NCBI GenBank assembly: GCA_008973525.1
Contig: WACJ01000374.1
Coordinates: 62,001-126,000, forward strand
Source of the DNA: Stenopsyche tienmushanensis
Lineage: Eukaryota > Arthropoda > Insecta > Trichoptera > Stenopsychidae
DNA length: 64,000 bases
Direction: 5' to 3'
The position numbers and the translations under genes were made by a program. This document shows, piece after piece, positions 1 to 13,560 of the stretch. The notes under the pieces were generated by a model that was not told the DNA's origin, did not search any database, and saw only the letters and a program-made list of their open reading frames with translations. How positions within the stretch are numbered: the stretch's first letter is position 1; each line of letters opens with the position of its first letter.

Positions 1-2560
1 TGTTTATTTAACTGCTTGCTGTTCTTCGCTGCGTGTTGAATGAGTCTTTGTCCAATTATCATTTCCTTCTAAAGGAGGAGCACTTGAATCGATTTTTTGT
101 GCATTGTTTATGTAAAGAAATGAAGTGGTCTTGTATGCACTATCAAGTGTTCATTTACAATTGACTCTGCCTCGAATTGAATATTGTCTTACGCTGATAG
201 GAGCTGACAGAAAGTAATCGGTGTAAAGCGATTATGACATCAACGACTTCATCGATTTTAAATTTGCTCACTAACGAAAAGGTTAACTCTTCTGTCAATA
301 AGATGGTCTGGCCAGACCATTATGGTTTTACAAACATTTTTTTAATAGTAAATATATATAGATCTTACCAAATCTTCCTGACTTTGTCCTTTTAAAGGTT
401 TTAGATAATTTAAAAAATTCGGGATCCTTGTATTTTGAGAAAAAAAAATTCTATTTATGTACCTAGAGCAAATAAAATAGGTTTGGCCAGACCTAGATAT
501 TTTTTCACAGGATTGGTACAATATATCACATTTTTCTTCATGTTCAATAAATAAATTTTAGTTCTTTCGCTCCATAAAATAATTTATCATATTTGTGTCG
601 AAAGAAATCATTTTTGCATCATATGTTTGGAAAATCCTATATTTTTCTTTTGCCTGTGCTGCAGAAAATATTTTCCAAGCATATGTCTGTAAAAACTAGA
701 TTATTATATTTCGTATGATAGTTTGTTTACCTGTTTCATTGCCGGGAGGACATTAAACGTTTCATTAACAGAAGGGTTAAGTTTCTTTCTTAATAAATTA
801 TTATCATATCATTATTATTTATAATTCTGAATAATAATGATTAAATCCTTCACCAATGGACATAGAAAATTATTCAAATAAATACTCAAATATTCATATT
901 CGCATTATTAATTACCAACATTTTTTATTTAAATTAATAAGATGGTATTTGTCTGTGAGTTTATTAAAAATAATTATAATTAATATTAATTTTATGGCTA
1001 AAAAAAGCAAAGACAAGGAAGGAAATTCAACTTAAAATATTTACTAGAATATGTGTGCAAATAGGATATAAATTCGTAGAAACTAGTAGGAGAGGCTATT
1101 CTACAATGCTTTTCAGGTGATGATACATCAAGAGTAAATAGGAATAAACGGGATGCTGGCATATAGCATTCGCTTAAATAATCACGTTGTGATAAGCTCC
1201 TTTATGATGTTCAAAAAATCCCTGGATTAAATCAGTAAAAAAGGGGTTAGGTACTTTTATTATTCATATACATTTTGCATGCTTTCACAAAATTGCCATT
1301 CTGTCTCTAAATTCAGCGTTTCAAAATATAACGAATATAAAAGTTTAACAAAATAAATTAAATTAGATAACACTATTTAATATTTTTTGTCACTATAATA
1401 TAATAATCATTGTCTATGGCAAGATGTCTTGCAATAATAATTGGGTAGCACATGTGAATATGTGAATTTTATGGTAATTATCGATGATAATATTCATAAT
1501 CTGATTTCTTTTACATGTTTATATTCTTGATTGATTGACATTGAATATTAATAAATAAGATTTATTTGCAAAAATTTTATGCTGAATGTTAAGATAGTTA
1601 GTCAAATATTGAATGATCAATTGTAAGCGTCCTGTTTATGAAGATGACAATGCCATGAACAATAAATCTAGTAGCTTAACACAATGCGAAGACAAAAAGG
1701 CAATTGTATAGAAAGTAGCCCAGACTTTGAAGAAGACAAACGAATTTTGGCCTACATTTTATAATTATTGCTGGCTGTAAAACTCCATTGTTGGAGGGTT
1801 GTATTTTTCTTGAAATTGCCTATGGGAAGACAATGAAGCAATGGTTGCGTGTTGTCGGCAGCGTTAATGCAAGCTCAGCTGGAAATTAATTGTGTCCATT
1901 CGGTATTTCTTCACCCGATTGTTGTCTTCTTCTGGAGAATATATTTTTGTTCTTAAAAAGAACTTTATTACTATGATGATGTGACGTGCTGCGGGCATCA
2001 TGCCCAATTTCATGGAACTTGTTTCGTTCGTAGAAAGAAACTTTTCAGGATAAATTCTTGGATTTATCACTTTTAGTTCGTATTGCTTCGAGTACCTGTA
2101 TAAAAAATAGAAATCATAATACCTTATTGTATTTTAGACCTTTATTAAAATATGTCGTATCATGCTATAGGTTTACTTAATTAGAAATCATTGCATGCAC
2201 AAGGGAAAGAGGGAACTAGATCTTGTATACTCCAGAAAGTCTTTTCAGATAAAATCATTATGGTTGTCTTGAGAAGTCTTTTATTATCTTTCGAGGAAAA
2301 CTGTCCAGTCTTTAAAATACATCCATAATTCCTATTAAGATAACCATCCCAAGTTCACTAGCAAAACTTACATGTGATGCTACCGTTATGATGATGTTGA
2401 TAATGCCATGCAGAAATGATTCGTTTATTACAAATATGCTTTTCTTGTAAAACGAATACCCTGAAGATAATTGATGAATTGTTAATTTGTGACGCTTTGT
2501 GATAAATGTTTGGCTGTCGTTGTGGCCTTTTTAGACTCACCATGACACTTTTCAATATTT
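1..2560. other. AT-rich intergenic sequence, no gene seen
   Basis: No frame of coding quality, no tRNA. The only structure I noticed is the 18-bp palindrome at 303-320 with a near-copy at 479-494, reported separately. Confidence 0.7.
303..320. repeat. perfect 18-bp palindrome ATGGTCTGGCCAGACCAT
   Basis: Perfect self-complement. A near-palindromic relative, AGGTTTGGCCAGACCT, lies at 479-494, and a spaced version (TGGTCT, 3 nt, AGACCA) is at 13989-14003. It could be a dimeric factor site or the ends of a small decayed element of about 190 bp; I cannot tell which. Confidence 0.5.
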
Positions 2561-2569
2561 CAGCCCTTG

Positions 2570-2800
2570 ACATACCTTTTGCCGGAAACGCTTTCCGTTA
2601 TATAATTGCAATTTAAGTCGACAATGGGTCTTCCCGTTAAACAGGGTGGTATGTCTTTCAACCGTCCTGTTGACAAAGGACACGCGTATTTTGCACGGTG
2701 CTGATTAAGTAGTCAAAGCTAAGGCTTTCGAGGACAAATGTTGACAAATAGACCCACCCCCTGTTGCATCCACAGTTAATTTGGCAGGTGAGTCGAAGTA
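2570..2800. promoter_or_regulatory. candidate enhancer island
   Basis: GC-enriched block downstream of run, with AT-rich DNA on both sides and no coding frame. Enhancer role is inferred from composition and from its position in the gene desert of a developmental regulator. Confidence 0.25.
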
Positions 2801-3223
2801 ATGAAAATATTTCAAAATCGCATTAGGGGATGCAAAAATATATTATTTAATTAATTTGTGAATATAGTGTTATCATAATTGCTTTTTTATTAATATTTTT
2901 AAAGCATATATGCTATTAACGTCATGAAAAAAATAATTAGATAATTAAATTCAACCAACATATTCATCTCTTTTCGCTTTTGGATCCATTAAGATTGGAT
3001 GTAAAATAGATTTAAACACAATGTCTTTGCGTGTAAATATAATGAAATAATAAAATCATCCCTAAAAAAGGCAGATGTTCATGCTTCAGGTTTTTTTATT
3101 TACATTTACACTTTTTCTAATAACCACATGCTGAGTTTTTAACGATCTCCTAAGAAGTCACCCAAATTTTACAATGCATTGTTTCCAAGAAAATACGTGT
3201 ATGCAAATCCTTTTTTTTATTAA

Positions 3224-3266
3224 CAAATGTGAGTCAAAATGTGTGTCAAATGTGAGTCAAACGTGA
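3224..3266. promoter_or_regulatory. tandem AP-1-like site cluster
   Basis: TGAGTCA at 3230-3236, TGTGTCA at 3242-3248 and TGAGTCA at 3253-3259, spaced 12 and 11 bp, about one helical turn each. TGAGTCA is the Fos/Jun (AP-1) consensus. The block is built of a degenerate 11-12-bp tandem unit (aatgtgagtca). A pyrimidine-rich GC block follows at 3380-3540. Confidence 0.45.
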
Positions 3267-4868
3267 CAACCCTCTGCATAAGGCAAACACAATGGGTACA
3301 TTTTCAATGATTGAATAAGATTATTTTTGAGTTGAAATGCGCTTTGTTTGATTGGTTATTAAATCTGTTTACCCTGAAATTTATTTCGCTTATTTTCTAC
3401 CTCCCCGGAAAGTCGTGTTTGCGTTTTTCATTTTCTCACCATTTTCCCCTTTTTCCTCCTGGAAGAGTTTTCCGGCGTCTCGTCCCCATTCCTTCCTGTT
3501 AAATTAGCCGACAGGAAGTGTGAGATTAGGAAGGAAGGGCGAAGTGAGGAAAGAATCTTAAGAAAACGAATGATGCTTGTTAACTGATGCGGCTTTCTTC
3601 GCGAGGGTTGTCACCTATTGCGGTCAATAATTTTATTTCATCTTATTTTTTAAAAGATCATAACAATTTAGCTTCATTAAATTTAAGATATTTTTTGGAA
3701 AATATTTAAATTTTATTCATGCAATTAAATCATTTATAATATATCGTACATTGATATAATTCCAAAGGTAATTTATTCTCATAAAACTAGCTACAGTGAG
3801 ATATCAGCAGTTTTAAGCTCAATAGAAATATTTTATGCTTTAAAAAAATGTGAATCTGATATAAAAAACATTATCACTCATATTAATTAAATAATTTATG
3901 AGAATGCCTGTTTCAACCCTGCAAGATAAATCGAGCGTAGCTAGTCAAAGACAAGTAACCGAGCCGTTAAGACAGTAACCACCCCTAAGTTAAGATCGTG
4001 ATTTTAATAAGCTTAAGCACTTACTTTACAATACTCAGCAAAATGGCACCTTGGGGAACAATATTTATTTTTGGAAATAATTTGAATTTATTCCCTTTCT
4101 AAATTTGGACGATAAATATAAACATAATTTTTCTTTTAATGAAAAATATGTATTAAATAATTTCGTAGTACATTAGTCCGTACCGATGATAAATATTCTT
4201 CATCCCGAGTTTTCCTCCTTGTTATTGAATCAATTTTCTTTCTTTTCATATTTTCTTCCGAAGGTGAAAACATATAATATATTCCGGTCTCGTTCTGTGG
4301 TACCACAAACACCTCAAAGCAAATTGAATAAAATATTCGCACAAATTGTATAAATAAGTTCGGTTCTGCACTTAGAGATGTAAATGTGTCAACAAAGCGA
4401 GAAAATATTCTGAATGGAGAGTTCCATGTAAAGAAAACATCATTAACATAAATAATACATATTTTTACAGGCCGTGTATTTTATTCCAGGATTATTTGAA
4501 TCCCGGGAAGATGTAACGTTCTGCGCCTCATGCATATTAAGTTATTAGTGCGACATTTAAATGAGCTTTTCCTAACAATTTAAAAGTCACATAATTGGTA
4601 AAATTGATTGGTGTTGAGATGTAGGTCCTGAATGTCCGTCGCCAGTTGTAATCATATGCCAGACGACGATTGCAACAGGGATATTCAATTGTGACCATCC
4701 AAATTTTAGTTATATTTAGAATTAAAAGTACCATGATAAATTGGTTGACAATTATTCTATAAGGGTAGTGTAAAAACCCATATTAAAAAATAAAATAAAA
4801 GATTTTATTCATTTAGAGAATAACTTTTAATTACTTTTGTATATCTATTAAAGTTGTGTTTCAAAAAA

Positions 4869-4891
4869 TGTCATGATTCAAAATCATGACA
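4869..4891. repeat. perfect hairpin, 10-bp arms and 3-nt loop
   Basis: TGTCATGATT, then CAA, then AATCATGACA. An isolated cruciform-type inverted repeat in AT-rich DNA, with a further partial copy (AATCATG) just after it. Confidence 0.6.
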
Positions 4892-5149
4892 ATCATGTTC
4901 AAAAATGCATCGATGATTTCATATTGAATATTTCCAGATAAATATTATTATCGAATATCCCTGTATTGTCGAATGACTTTATATGGTTCATAAATGAAAT
5001 ATATATATCCAAAAAAAATTTCGTAGTTTAGTTGAAGCTTTTGGCCTAAGCGCTTTGAGGTGGTTGTCCAGTCGATGATTGCTAATAGATTGTTCAAAGC
5101 CTATCACGATTGATTTATGATTTTTTTAGAGGATTTATTCAAGTTTTGA

Positions 5150-5600
5150 TTGAATAAGCTTGGAGATATCTGAATTGCGATTCGTCTAAGTGCGCATGTC
5201 GTCGGTTCGTTAGCACACCTACATATGTCCTCGCCGGTCGGGGTTCTAACGCGAGCGCACTCATTAAGTTACGGAAGCTAACACTGCAGACCAATTTCCC
5301 TTGTCCCGTGGCAATTAGTTTGTTGGGTGGGGTCGTCAGGGGGTCAAATGTACCTGCAGACTCCCTAACGATAGACAAATCAACAAGTAACACCTTTTAA
5401 AAGTCGCCTTCGCTTGCTTGACTTCAATCAGCTTTTTTGCACCATCGGCAATCCACCCATTGTCTCTCCTTCGGTTTAGGCGCTTTCGATATTAAATTTA
5501 ATATCTGCGCCCATTTCTGATTCAAAGCGTCTTTGCGAAGGGGTTGTGTGCGGCGTCGAAACGGTCCTTGAATCAAATTAGGTGTACCGTAGGAAATAGG
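5150..5600. promoter_or_regulatory. candidate enhancer island
   Basis: GC- and CpG-enriched block, open in several frames without a recognisable product. Called as a possible run 3' enhancer by composition only. Confidence 0.25.
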
Positions 5601-8600
5601 ACACTTAAATACGAGTATGCCAAGTTTGATCATTAAACGCCTCGCAGAGGGGTTAATGTATGGATATTTCGAGGAGGCCAGCCTTTACACTTGTCTTATG
5701 AATATTAATAAACCTATTTTGCTGGCTGACCCTTCTATAACACATCAAATATGTGCTTTGGATGCTTGTTTTTACATTGCATTTTGTAAATATAATCATT
5801 TTCAGCAGACCAAATCAGCTTCAGAAGTACTCCATTCAGAATTTCAAGATCACATACAACCAAGAAGAATTGATACATATTTTCACGATGATTAATCAAT
5901 ATTACTTATTTTAAATAATCAAGTGGTAAAAAATTGGCATAGTGCACTTATATTCTTATTGTAATGGCTAGAGATTAAGTCCAATCTCTGGATAAAAAGT
6001 CCTTCAAACTGTCTTCAATTCAAGTCCAAATAGCAGTGCTAGCTATAGCAGCTATAAATAATCTTCGTTTATTGCGAACCCAATGATGGCAGATTAATTC
6101 GATCATTATTGATTTTTTCTTTTGGCATTTTAGTTGCGTTTATATACATGCGGGTTTGATGAAAACAATTTAATATTAAGGAAGTTATCAGACACCAGCA
6201 AATCATAGAATGACATTACCCAGTGTATACGAAGGGTGTTTAGAAGAAAAAAAATGTTCTGATAAATTGTTGAAAACGATCAAATCAATTATGAAAATGA
6301 TATTCAAAATACGTTCGACGAGATTAGCTTTTAAGTCATTTTGAAGGCATTGAAGGGGCTGATAAGCATGATGTTAAAAAAAATCTAAAATGGCACGGTG
6401 AATCCTTAACCAGTGAAGAGTTACAGGAATTAGAGTGCATATCATGTCGCATGAAAATGACACTTTAGGGCAGCGGTTCCTAACTTGGGAACAATTCCCT
6501 GTAGGGGTAAAACAGCTATTCTGCAAGTACAAATTTTAAAGATGAGTAAAATTAGTTTCCCTGATAGGTCATTGAGGTAAAAAGACTGAAAAAGTTAGGA
6601 ACTGCTGCATTAGAGGATGGTCTTGTACGAAATTTATCTGTAAAATTTTTCTCCACAATCAATACATAGAGATGAAATGATGAAGATTACGAACGAATAA
6701 TTGCTCTAAAGCGTGCAAAATATAGAGAATTTTTGGCAGTTGTAGATTTTTTTAACGTAATAAATATAGACAGACTATGAAAATAATACCAGATAATTTT
6801 ATGCAAAGCAGAAAGAAGTGATTAATTAATATTCCCTTATTAAACGTGACTTCTCCAAAATACAAGGTACTAGTTGTCGATCAATTAATTATGCTTATTC
6901 AAATGCATATTTTTGAATTTGTATGAAATCGTATGGTTATGGCAAATTGAATGATCAAGCAATCAGATGATCTTAATCTTCAAATCGTACAATGATCTCA
7001 AATCTCATCTAAAATTTTAGGAGAACCTATAATAGGTTGGCTGTATCAAATTAATTTTGTATTAATTTGATTTGATTGAGAAGTGGCCGTCATTTTCATC
7101 TTCACAAAAATAATTAACCACAACCTCACAACCTTAAAGTTAAAGCAATGTGACTTCAAAATAGCATTAATTCAACTGTAGAAGAATAAACAAATAAATG
7201 AGATAACCTATTGTTAAAATTCGGAATAATTCATATTAAGCCTGTTCAGTTATTGAATAAAACTCAATATTTTTTGATTCTGAAAAATAAATAAATATTT
7301 TTTAAAATTAAATTCTAACATATTTCAAAGCAATCTATGCCTAAAAAGTTCTCGCAAAAAATGTTTGTCGTCGGTCTTAAAAAAATAAAGCTGTAAATAA
7401 AGAATTTCGGCTCTCTTTCAAAACACTTTTTGAGTGCAATTACATTTTTAAGGGGTTTTCTGTCCATTGTTGGCTCCAAATTTTATTGCTCCTGCGCTTG
7501 CTTTGGCAATAAGATATTTACATAAAAACTACAGGACTTGCTGTTTTTTAAAATTTGTCATAAATGGACGTTTTAATTGGTGGCTTTCTTCCGGTGACAA
7601 AAAAAGGATTTGCTTTAGCATGCCTCAAAGAGCAGATCCATCGGCCGATAGTGGCAATCCTCAATACCTAGGCGTCCATTGTTCGGATCCCAAGTCATTT
7701 ATATTTGAGGCCGTCCGCTTCTAGTATTTATCCAAAGTTAGGTAGCCCCATAAAAGTATATGCTTTTATTGGCTTTTAAGTTTCAGGGTGAAAGCGGGGA
7801 AATTTTTTGACTATTTCTTTTTGGTATTTCGCCTTTGTAGAATGCCGCAAGGGGCTTTGATCTGATAAATTGAGCCGTAGTATGCCGAGCTTATCGAAGA
7901 TGAAGTCCTCTGGTCCATGTGCAATATGCTTAAAATTCGAACACATGGCTTGATTGGGATTAATTCAAGGTAATTCCTGAACCATTTTTTTTATTAAAGG
8001 AAGATCCAATGTGTAATCTCAAATCATTGGCCACAAACATAATGAATCAATTCTGTTTATCATTGAAGTTAATAAGACATACCATCATTATAATATTTGA
8101 ATTATGTCATTATTTGATGTTTGAATGACGAAAATTTACGATAATATTATATATGAGAATGTTATATATGGATATGAGAACCAATATCATCTGCTTGCTA
8201 AATTTTACAAAATTTTGCCAGCTCACATTTAAATTAAAAAACTGTCCATAAATGCAATTTTAGATATTTTAGGAGTACTTAAATTGTTTGGGGTAATCTC
8301 CTTTACAAATAACTTATTACCTAACACTACCCTTAAAGTATAAATTTAGAGCGTCGGCAAGATTACAACAAAAAGGATTATTCAGAGCCATTTTATTGTC
8401 CATCTTTGACCATTTTGAGATAAGACTTACAGTATTATGCTTTGAAATATATGCATACCATAAAATAAATTTTCTAATTTGTTGCAAGCCATAAAATGCG
8501 GAAGACTTCAAACATATTTTATACTAGTTGTGGTTGAATAAAATTATTTTAAGCCCAAAAATTAAGATAAAAGCCCATAATATAAAGATTTATACTAAAT

Positions 8601-10189
8601 ACATCCGGATTTAAAATTAAATTTACAAATAATCTTCAGAATGATTGCCTCAATTATTTTCGCTGTAACACTTTGATGCATAATGAGTTTTGGTATTTCA
8701 ACTCAGATATAATAATAGATCGGTCGTTGAGATGAGAGGGAGAATATTGAAGATTTTGAATCTGGCTTATTATCAAACAAACAAGAAACCACTCTCGTGT
8801 AATTGACCCTTGAGACGCGTATTATTATCTCAAGAAGGTCTCTCCCTTGTACTTGTACGCAGTCAGCGAAATTATTCGATATTTCAATCCAATGCAAATA
8901 TGTCGGATTGAAAGATGAAATATTTGATTTTTTTAACGATTTCTGCGACAAACTGTATACACTTTATGTATATATCGGTCGTATATATGGCACACGGTGT
9001 ATACATTGTGTATTCATCAAAGCGTGTCGCGCGGCGCAATCAACTAACCGAATCAGTCCTGATCCAACAATGGTCGTATTAGCGCCAGTACACATCAACT
9101 ATTCAAGAAACACCCTGTACTAACTCCCAAATATTTGCAGTTTTGCAATAATTCTAAAGTTGTAATCATTTCGAATTGTTTATATAGATTTCATAAGAAA
9201 ACTGCAATCAAATCAAAGAATATCAATTGGATGAGACTTTTCGTATCATTTTAATTTTGGTACATCCCAAAAATATATTCCAATAATAACATATTGTTTT
9301 CATCATACTTCGTTATATATTATCTTTTATATGCAATTTAAGAAAATATTGTATTGTATCTATAGAATATTGTATGTGTATCTAAGTGAGCTTAAATCAA
9401 TATTTTCTTCGCTTACTTGTGTAATTAAGATCTAAGACATCGCGACTTTTTATCATAATTTGTGGGATCTTACATCTTACATTGTGGGATTTTTATTGGG
9501 TGGCTTAATTCAGAGAAATTTCAATAAAATAAATAACTAAATACCCCACAGAAATACAGAAAATAATATTTAACAAAATCTCATTAGTTCAACCAATCGA
9601 GCATTCAAACAAAAACTTAGACAATATTGACGATATGTTATGATAAATATAGAGATCTCCAGTCTAAATAGGACAACTTTTCGACACTGTTTTGTACACC
9701 TTTTTTGTTAATTTATTATATTATTTATAAGCCGAGGAAAGCATCTGTTTTAACTTGAGATACTCATAATGTACTTTAAATGTGTGACTCGTATTTAGTT
9801 AAAATATTTGAACTTGGATGCTTGTATTTGGTAAGCGCTAATAAATAGTCCAATTTCAAGGTTCTGAGGAGATGGTCATGATTCAAAAGTATGATAACAA
9901 GTAAAATAATTATAGTCAATTGAAGGAGAAAATCTTCAATTAATGTTTAAAAACAGTGAATGGCTATAAGAAAGATTGCCCAAATAAATGTTAGAAATAA
10001 TTACATAGTATATTTTATGGATGAAATTATTTTGGTTGTTAGAATTTCTGATTTTTTTTCAACCTGATATGTGGTTAATGCGTCCTCAGCACTAGCGATT
10101 GTATTGATTTTTCCTAATACACAAAAACATTTTTTGTTGTGCAAAAAGAGGAAATTAATCCACGATAACACGGCCAGTACTCATATATC
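5601..10189. other. AT-rich intergenic sequence with one hAT MITE
   Basis: No gene. Contains the MITE at 6471-6607, single Runx-type words at 7116-7122, 8529-8535 and 10070-10076 (about the number expected by chance over the window), and a possible transposon end near 9108-9121 (CACCCTGTA). A slightly GC-richer patch lies at 7600-7920. Confidence 0.6.
6471..6607. mobile_element. hAT-type MITE (137 bp)
   Basis: Terminal inverted repeats CAGCGGTTCCTAACTT and CAGCAGTTCCTAACTT (reverse complement of the right end), differing at one position. The flanks CTTTAGGG (6463-6470) and CATTAGAG (6608-6615) match at 6 of 8 bases, fitting a decayed 8-bp target duplication typical of hAT elements. There is no coding capacity, so it depended on a transposase elsewhere. 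Confidence 0.75.
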
Positions 10190-10530
10190 TTTCATCCGGC
10201 GGGTGTAACTTTTTGTTGGAACCATCATAAATTAAGCACGCACAATGTAGAAGTAAATAGGTCGCAAATCAGAGTCCAGTTTGGTAGAGAGCCCTTCGGT
10301 AAACCTCCGTTTCATTGGGCGGCCCTTTCGCTCGTAATCATATAAATCCCCCATAACCTTGGTTTTATAACCATCAGTCCTGTGCCGGACGGAAATTTGC
10401 CACCCTTTATGTCCTGCCCTACCCCTTCGACGGTAATAACTTCTGTACTTCGGCGTGTACTGCCCTTAGCAGTGGAAGACACGCGCCGTTCTCTGCGCGA
10501 TGCAAGAGACGGGGGTGTTTTTCAATAGCA
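10190..10530. promoter_or_regulatory. candidate enhancer island
   Basis: GC-enriched block with Caudal/Hox-like words (TTTATAACC, CATATAAATC, CCATAACC) close together and many CpGs. It lies about 5.2 kb beyond the run stop codon. Enhancer role is inferred. Confidence 0.3.
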
Positions 10531-11629
10531 GATGCCATTGACGACACCCCTCTTTCAAGGCGGATTTTAGCATAATTATTTCGTTGTTTATGATAATTAA
10601 CATCTCAAAAAGAATGTGAGAAAATTTGAATACTTCTCTTTTAATTTGAGAAATCTCAACTGTCATCCAACAGGGTTGTATTGGCTGTTGAAATGTGTTT
10701 TATCGACACGCATCGTCTTCGCACCCTCAACTGTAGCGAGCGCAGATATAAACGACCATTTGTCATTGAAACAAAAAGAAGGGTGTTTGAATACCATTCT
10801 TTTTTATATTCGAAATCGGATGTAAAAGTATCCTAAAACGTTTTTATCGTCTTCAAAATATTTGTACAATCAGATTCTTTCAATTCATTTTCATTCAATC
10901 ATCAATCTTCAACATCAATTTGTTAAATATTCATCTTAAATAATATATTCGTTAGCGATTTTCACATTTAATTTGCTTCAAGTATTAGCAAAGAACTGAG
11001 TTTTAAAGCCATTAGTCATAAGCTACCGATATTATGTTTCCAAAATTATTTAAATCAAAATCTGTTATAAGTTAACGCTTATCCATGGAATCATTCATGT
11101 GAACGTATTGACTTTCGCAGTTTTTTCGATGGAAACATTTATTAATTATGAATACTGAGCAGCTATCCTTGAAAGTTAATAAAATACCATATTTGACTTT
11201 GATAAAATACTCAGACTTTAAGACTCTTTTCTTTAAGAAATGCACCTTAGAAAACTTTACTACGCCCACAATGATGTACTCCAAAGCGCGAATCAGAAAA
11301 CTTTTTTAGCCACCCACCTTTCCAGTCGAACAAGTTCAAAACTGTATATAAGATAATGTTATAATTGTTACGTATTTTTTCGAATAATATCTTCAGATAT
11401 CTACGCAGTTTCTAGTTATTAGCATAGTCTACTCATTCGTTCGTATATGAAAGAAAATGGCAGAATTAATCTTCGCTTCGTTATTAATGGACCTACAAAT
11501 AGCTCCAGAAATAATATATGTATATTTTTTTGCAAATTTGCCAGTTTAACCTCTTATTTTTCACTGAATGCTAAAATGAGCTTGTAGATATTTCATTCAC
11601 AATTAAAAACATAATTTATACAGCTTCCA
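10531..11629. other. AT-rich intergenic sequence, nothing recognised
   Basis: Short open frames on both strands only; no domain, no RNA gene and no clear repeat. Confidence 0.6.
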
Positions 11630-12200
11630 CTGTATCCATTGATTCGATTCGCCGACAATGCTCGATTCGGACGACTGAATAATGGACAACGATTTAATGC
11701 ATCTATTTTTGAGAGGTGCAATGATTTTGCCATTCGGTTCGCGCGAATTTTCCTGTCACCCTGCGATGATGAAAATATAAAAATGTACGTGTCTACCGGG
11801 TGAAGTAGCGAGGCAGTCGATTTACACGCTCCTTGTCATATTGGATTTCGTTTTGACTGGTATTGCTGAAAATATGCATTCATGTAAAACAAGGCATCGA
11901 TTTGCGAATCCACTTGATGCCGGCTTCCCCGGGGTGAAGTGGCTTGCACAAAGCGACCGGCCATCCGAAAAATTCGATGATATGTGATCTGTACCGGGTA
12001 GCTTAATGCCGGCAACCCCTCCACCCTCGGCAGTATCGATCAACCGGTGTATGCAATCCGGTTAAATACAAAACCGGTCGGCTGATGCGCCAGGGTAGCT
12101 GCTGCTGACAAACCGATTTCGGAGTTTTTCCGAAGCCGGCTAAACCGATCGACGCCTTTAATTGCATCACGAAGAACCAATGCATATGAGAAATTATTTT
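11630..12200. promoter_or_regulatory. candidate enhancer island
   Basis: CpG-rich block (ACCGGTCGGCTGATGCGC and similar) with several overlapping minus-strand frames, none of which resembles a protein. Multiple CCGGC/GCCGG words. Possible enhancer by composition. Confidence 0.25.
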
Positions 12201-13079
12201 GATTGCAGTATACAAGTTTTTTTTGTTTGAACATGGACCTTAGATAACATAAAAGCAGAATAACAAGAATGAGACTATATTAGTAAGTATACACGAATAT
12301 TTGGCATACTTAAGAAAAAAAAGTTTCAATAAACAACGAGCATATCATATATAACAGTAATTTTCCATTACTCTTAAAATTAGATATAAAAATACTTTAC
12401 TTTTCAAAAATATTTTCTTTTCATGTTTCTTAGCTTAATTCCTATAAATCATGTTATTTTATACATGCAAATATTTGTATAAAAATATGTCGTAAGATGT
12501 GTGTCTTTTACCATTATAAAGTGTATTTATCATTTACAGTTTTGTTCTGTAATATTAATTTGCACAATATTACATTTGCGTAAGCATTTAAGCATTAATG
12601 ATAACATATTATAGATTTCTGAAAATATGTATTTTGGAAAATTTGGCTACTGTGGACAAACTCAGGATCGGAATTTTTTTTTTTCTTACGTCTTGATCGT
12701 ATATTGAGTGCAGTACAAATCCAGAATGCCAAAAAATCAACGAACGAACAGATTTAGGAGATCGGAAATAATATTTATGTTTAAGTAACAAAAATCCTAC
12801 GAACTTATTGAGTGATATATTAAAAATTTTCATCATTTTAAATTTTTTGTTGTAGAAAAAGGTTTAGTTGAAGATCTGCTAAAGCATTTGCTTATTATAA
12901 TATATAATTATTGTTGTAATGCCTTGGTAATTATTGCATGCAATATGAATAATAATCAAAAATGTCTTTTCTATTAAATATAAGCTTTTCTAGCGCCTTA
13001 CGTGCTTTGTATGCATTCCATTCTGATATATATACCTATGATAATAATTAATTTTAATATTGTCTTATATTTCTTTTTA
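12201..13079. other. AT-rich intergenic sequence, nothing recognised
   Basis: No gene, RNA or repeat that I can support. Confidence 0.6.
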
Positions 13080-13560
13080 TAATGAGGGTGTCGATATTCT
13101 ATCATCAATTGAAAATAATTTTCGACATGCAGAATTATTCTAGACATCCCCTCATATTTCGGTCCCCGTCGTGCGAAGGTGGCGTCATATTTTTCTTTAC
13201 AATTGAATTTGTCGCCACCCCCCTTAAAATAAGGTGGCACATGTGGTGCCATAGCCGAGGATTCATATCAACCCTTAATATTGCTCTGCAAGCTCGCCGG
13301 CTCATTGTCGGGGGGCTTACGACCGAAAATTTGACGAAAAGCTTTTTTCGCCGAAACCGAGCTCCCGAAATAGACAATTCTCGGGATTAAGCACATAATA
13401 CGCGATATGTGTATAATAATTGTGCAAATTAAAAATGTTTCGCGGGAATGAAAATATATTCAAGCAGCGATTTACGATTGATGCTGTCGGTCCCGTCGTT
13501 CCACCCTTATGCCGAATCCCTCTCTTGGGATCATATATCATAATGTTATAGCGATTTTGT
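13080..13560. promoter_or_regulatory. candidate enhancer island
   Basis: GC-enriched and CpG-rich, with TTTACGA-type Caudal-like words and ATAATACGCGATATG. Frames open on both strands at the same place, which fits GC-rich non-coding DNA. It lies about 2.3 kb beyond the run stop codon. Confidence 0.3.

Larger units (their letters stand above)
2801..5150. other. AT-rich intergenic sequence
   Basis: Apart from the AP-1-like cluster at 3224-3266, the pyrimidine-rich block at 3380-3540 and a 10-bp-arm hairpin at 4869-4891, I see nothing functional. Short frames here have no domain. Confidence 0.6.

Noticed and set aside
5617..5895. 92-codon plus-strand frame
   Set aside because: No domain; no promoter, splice or poly(A) context that supports a gene.
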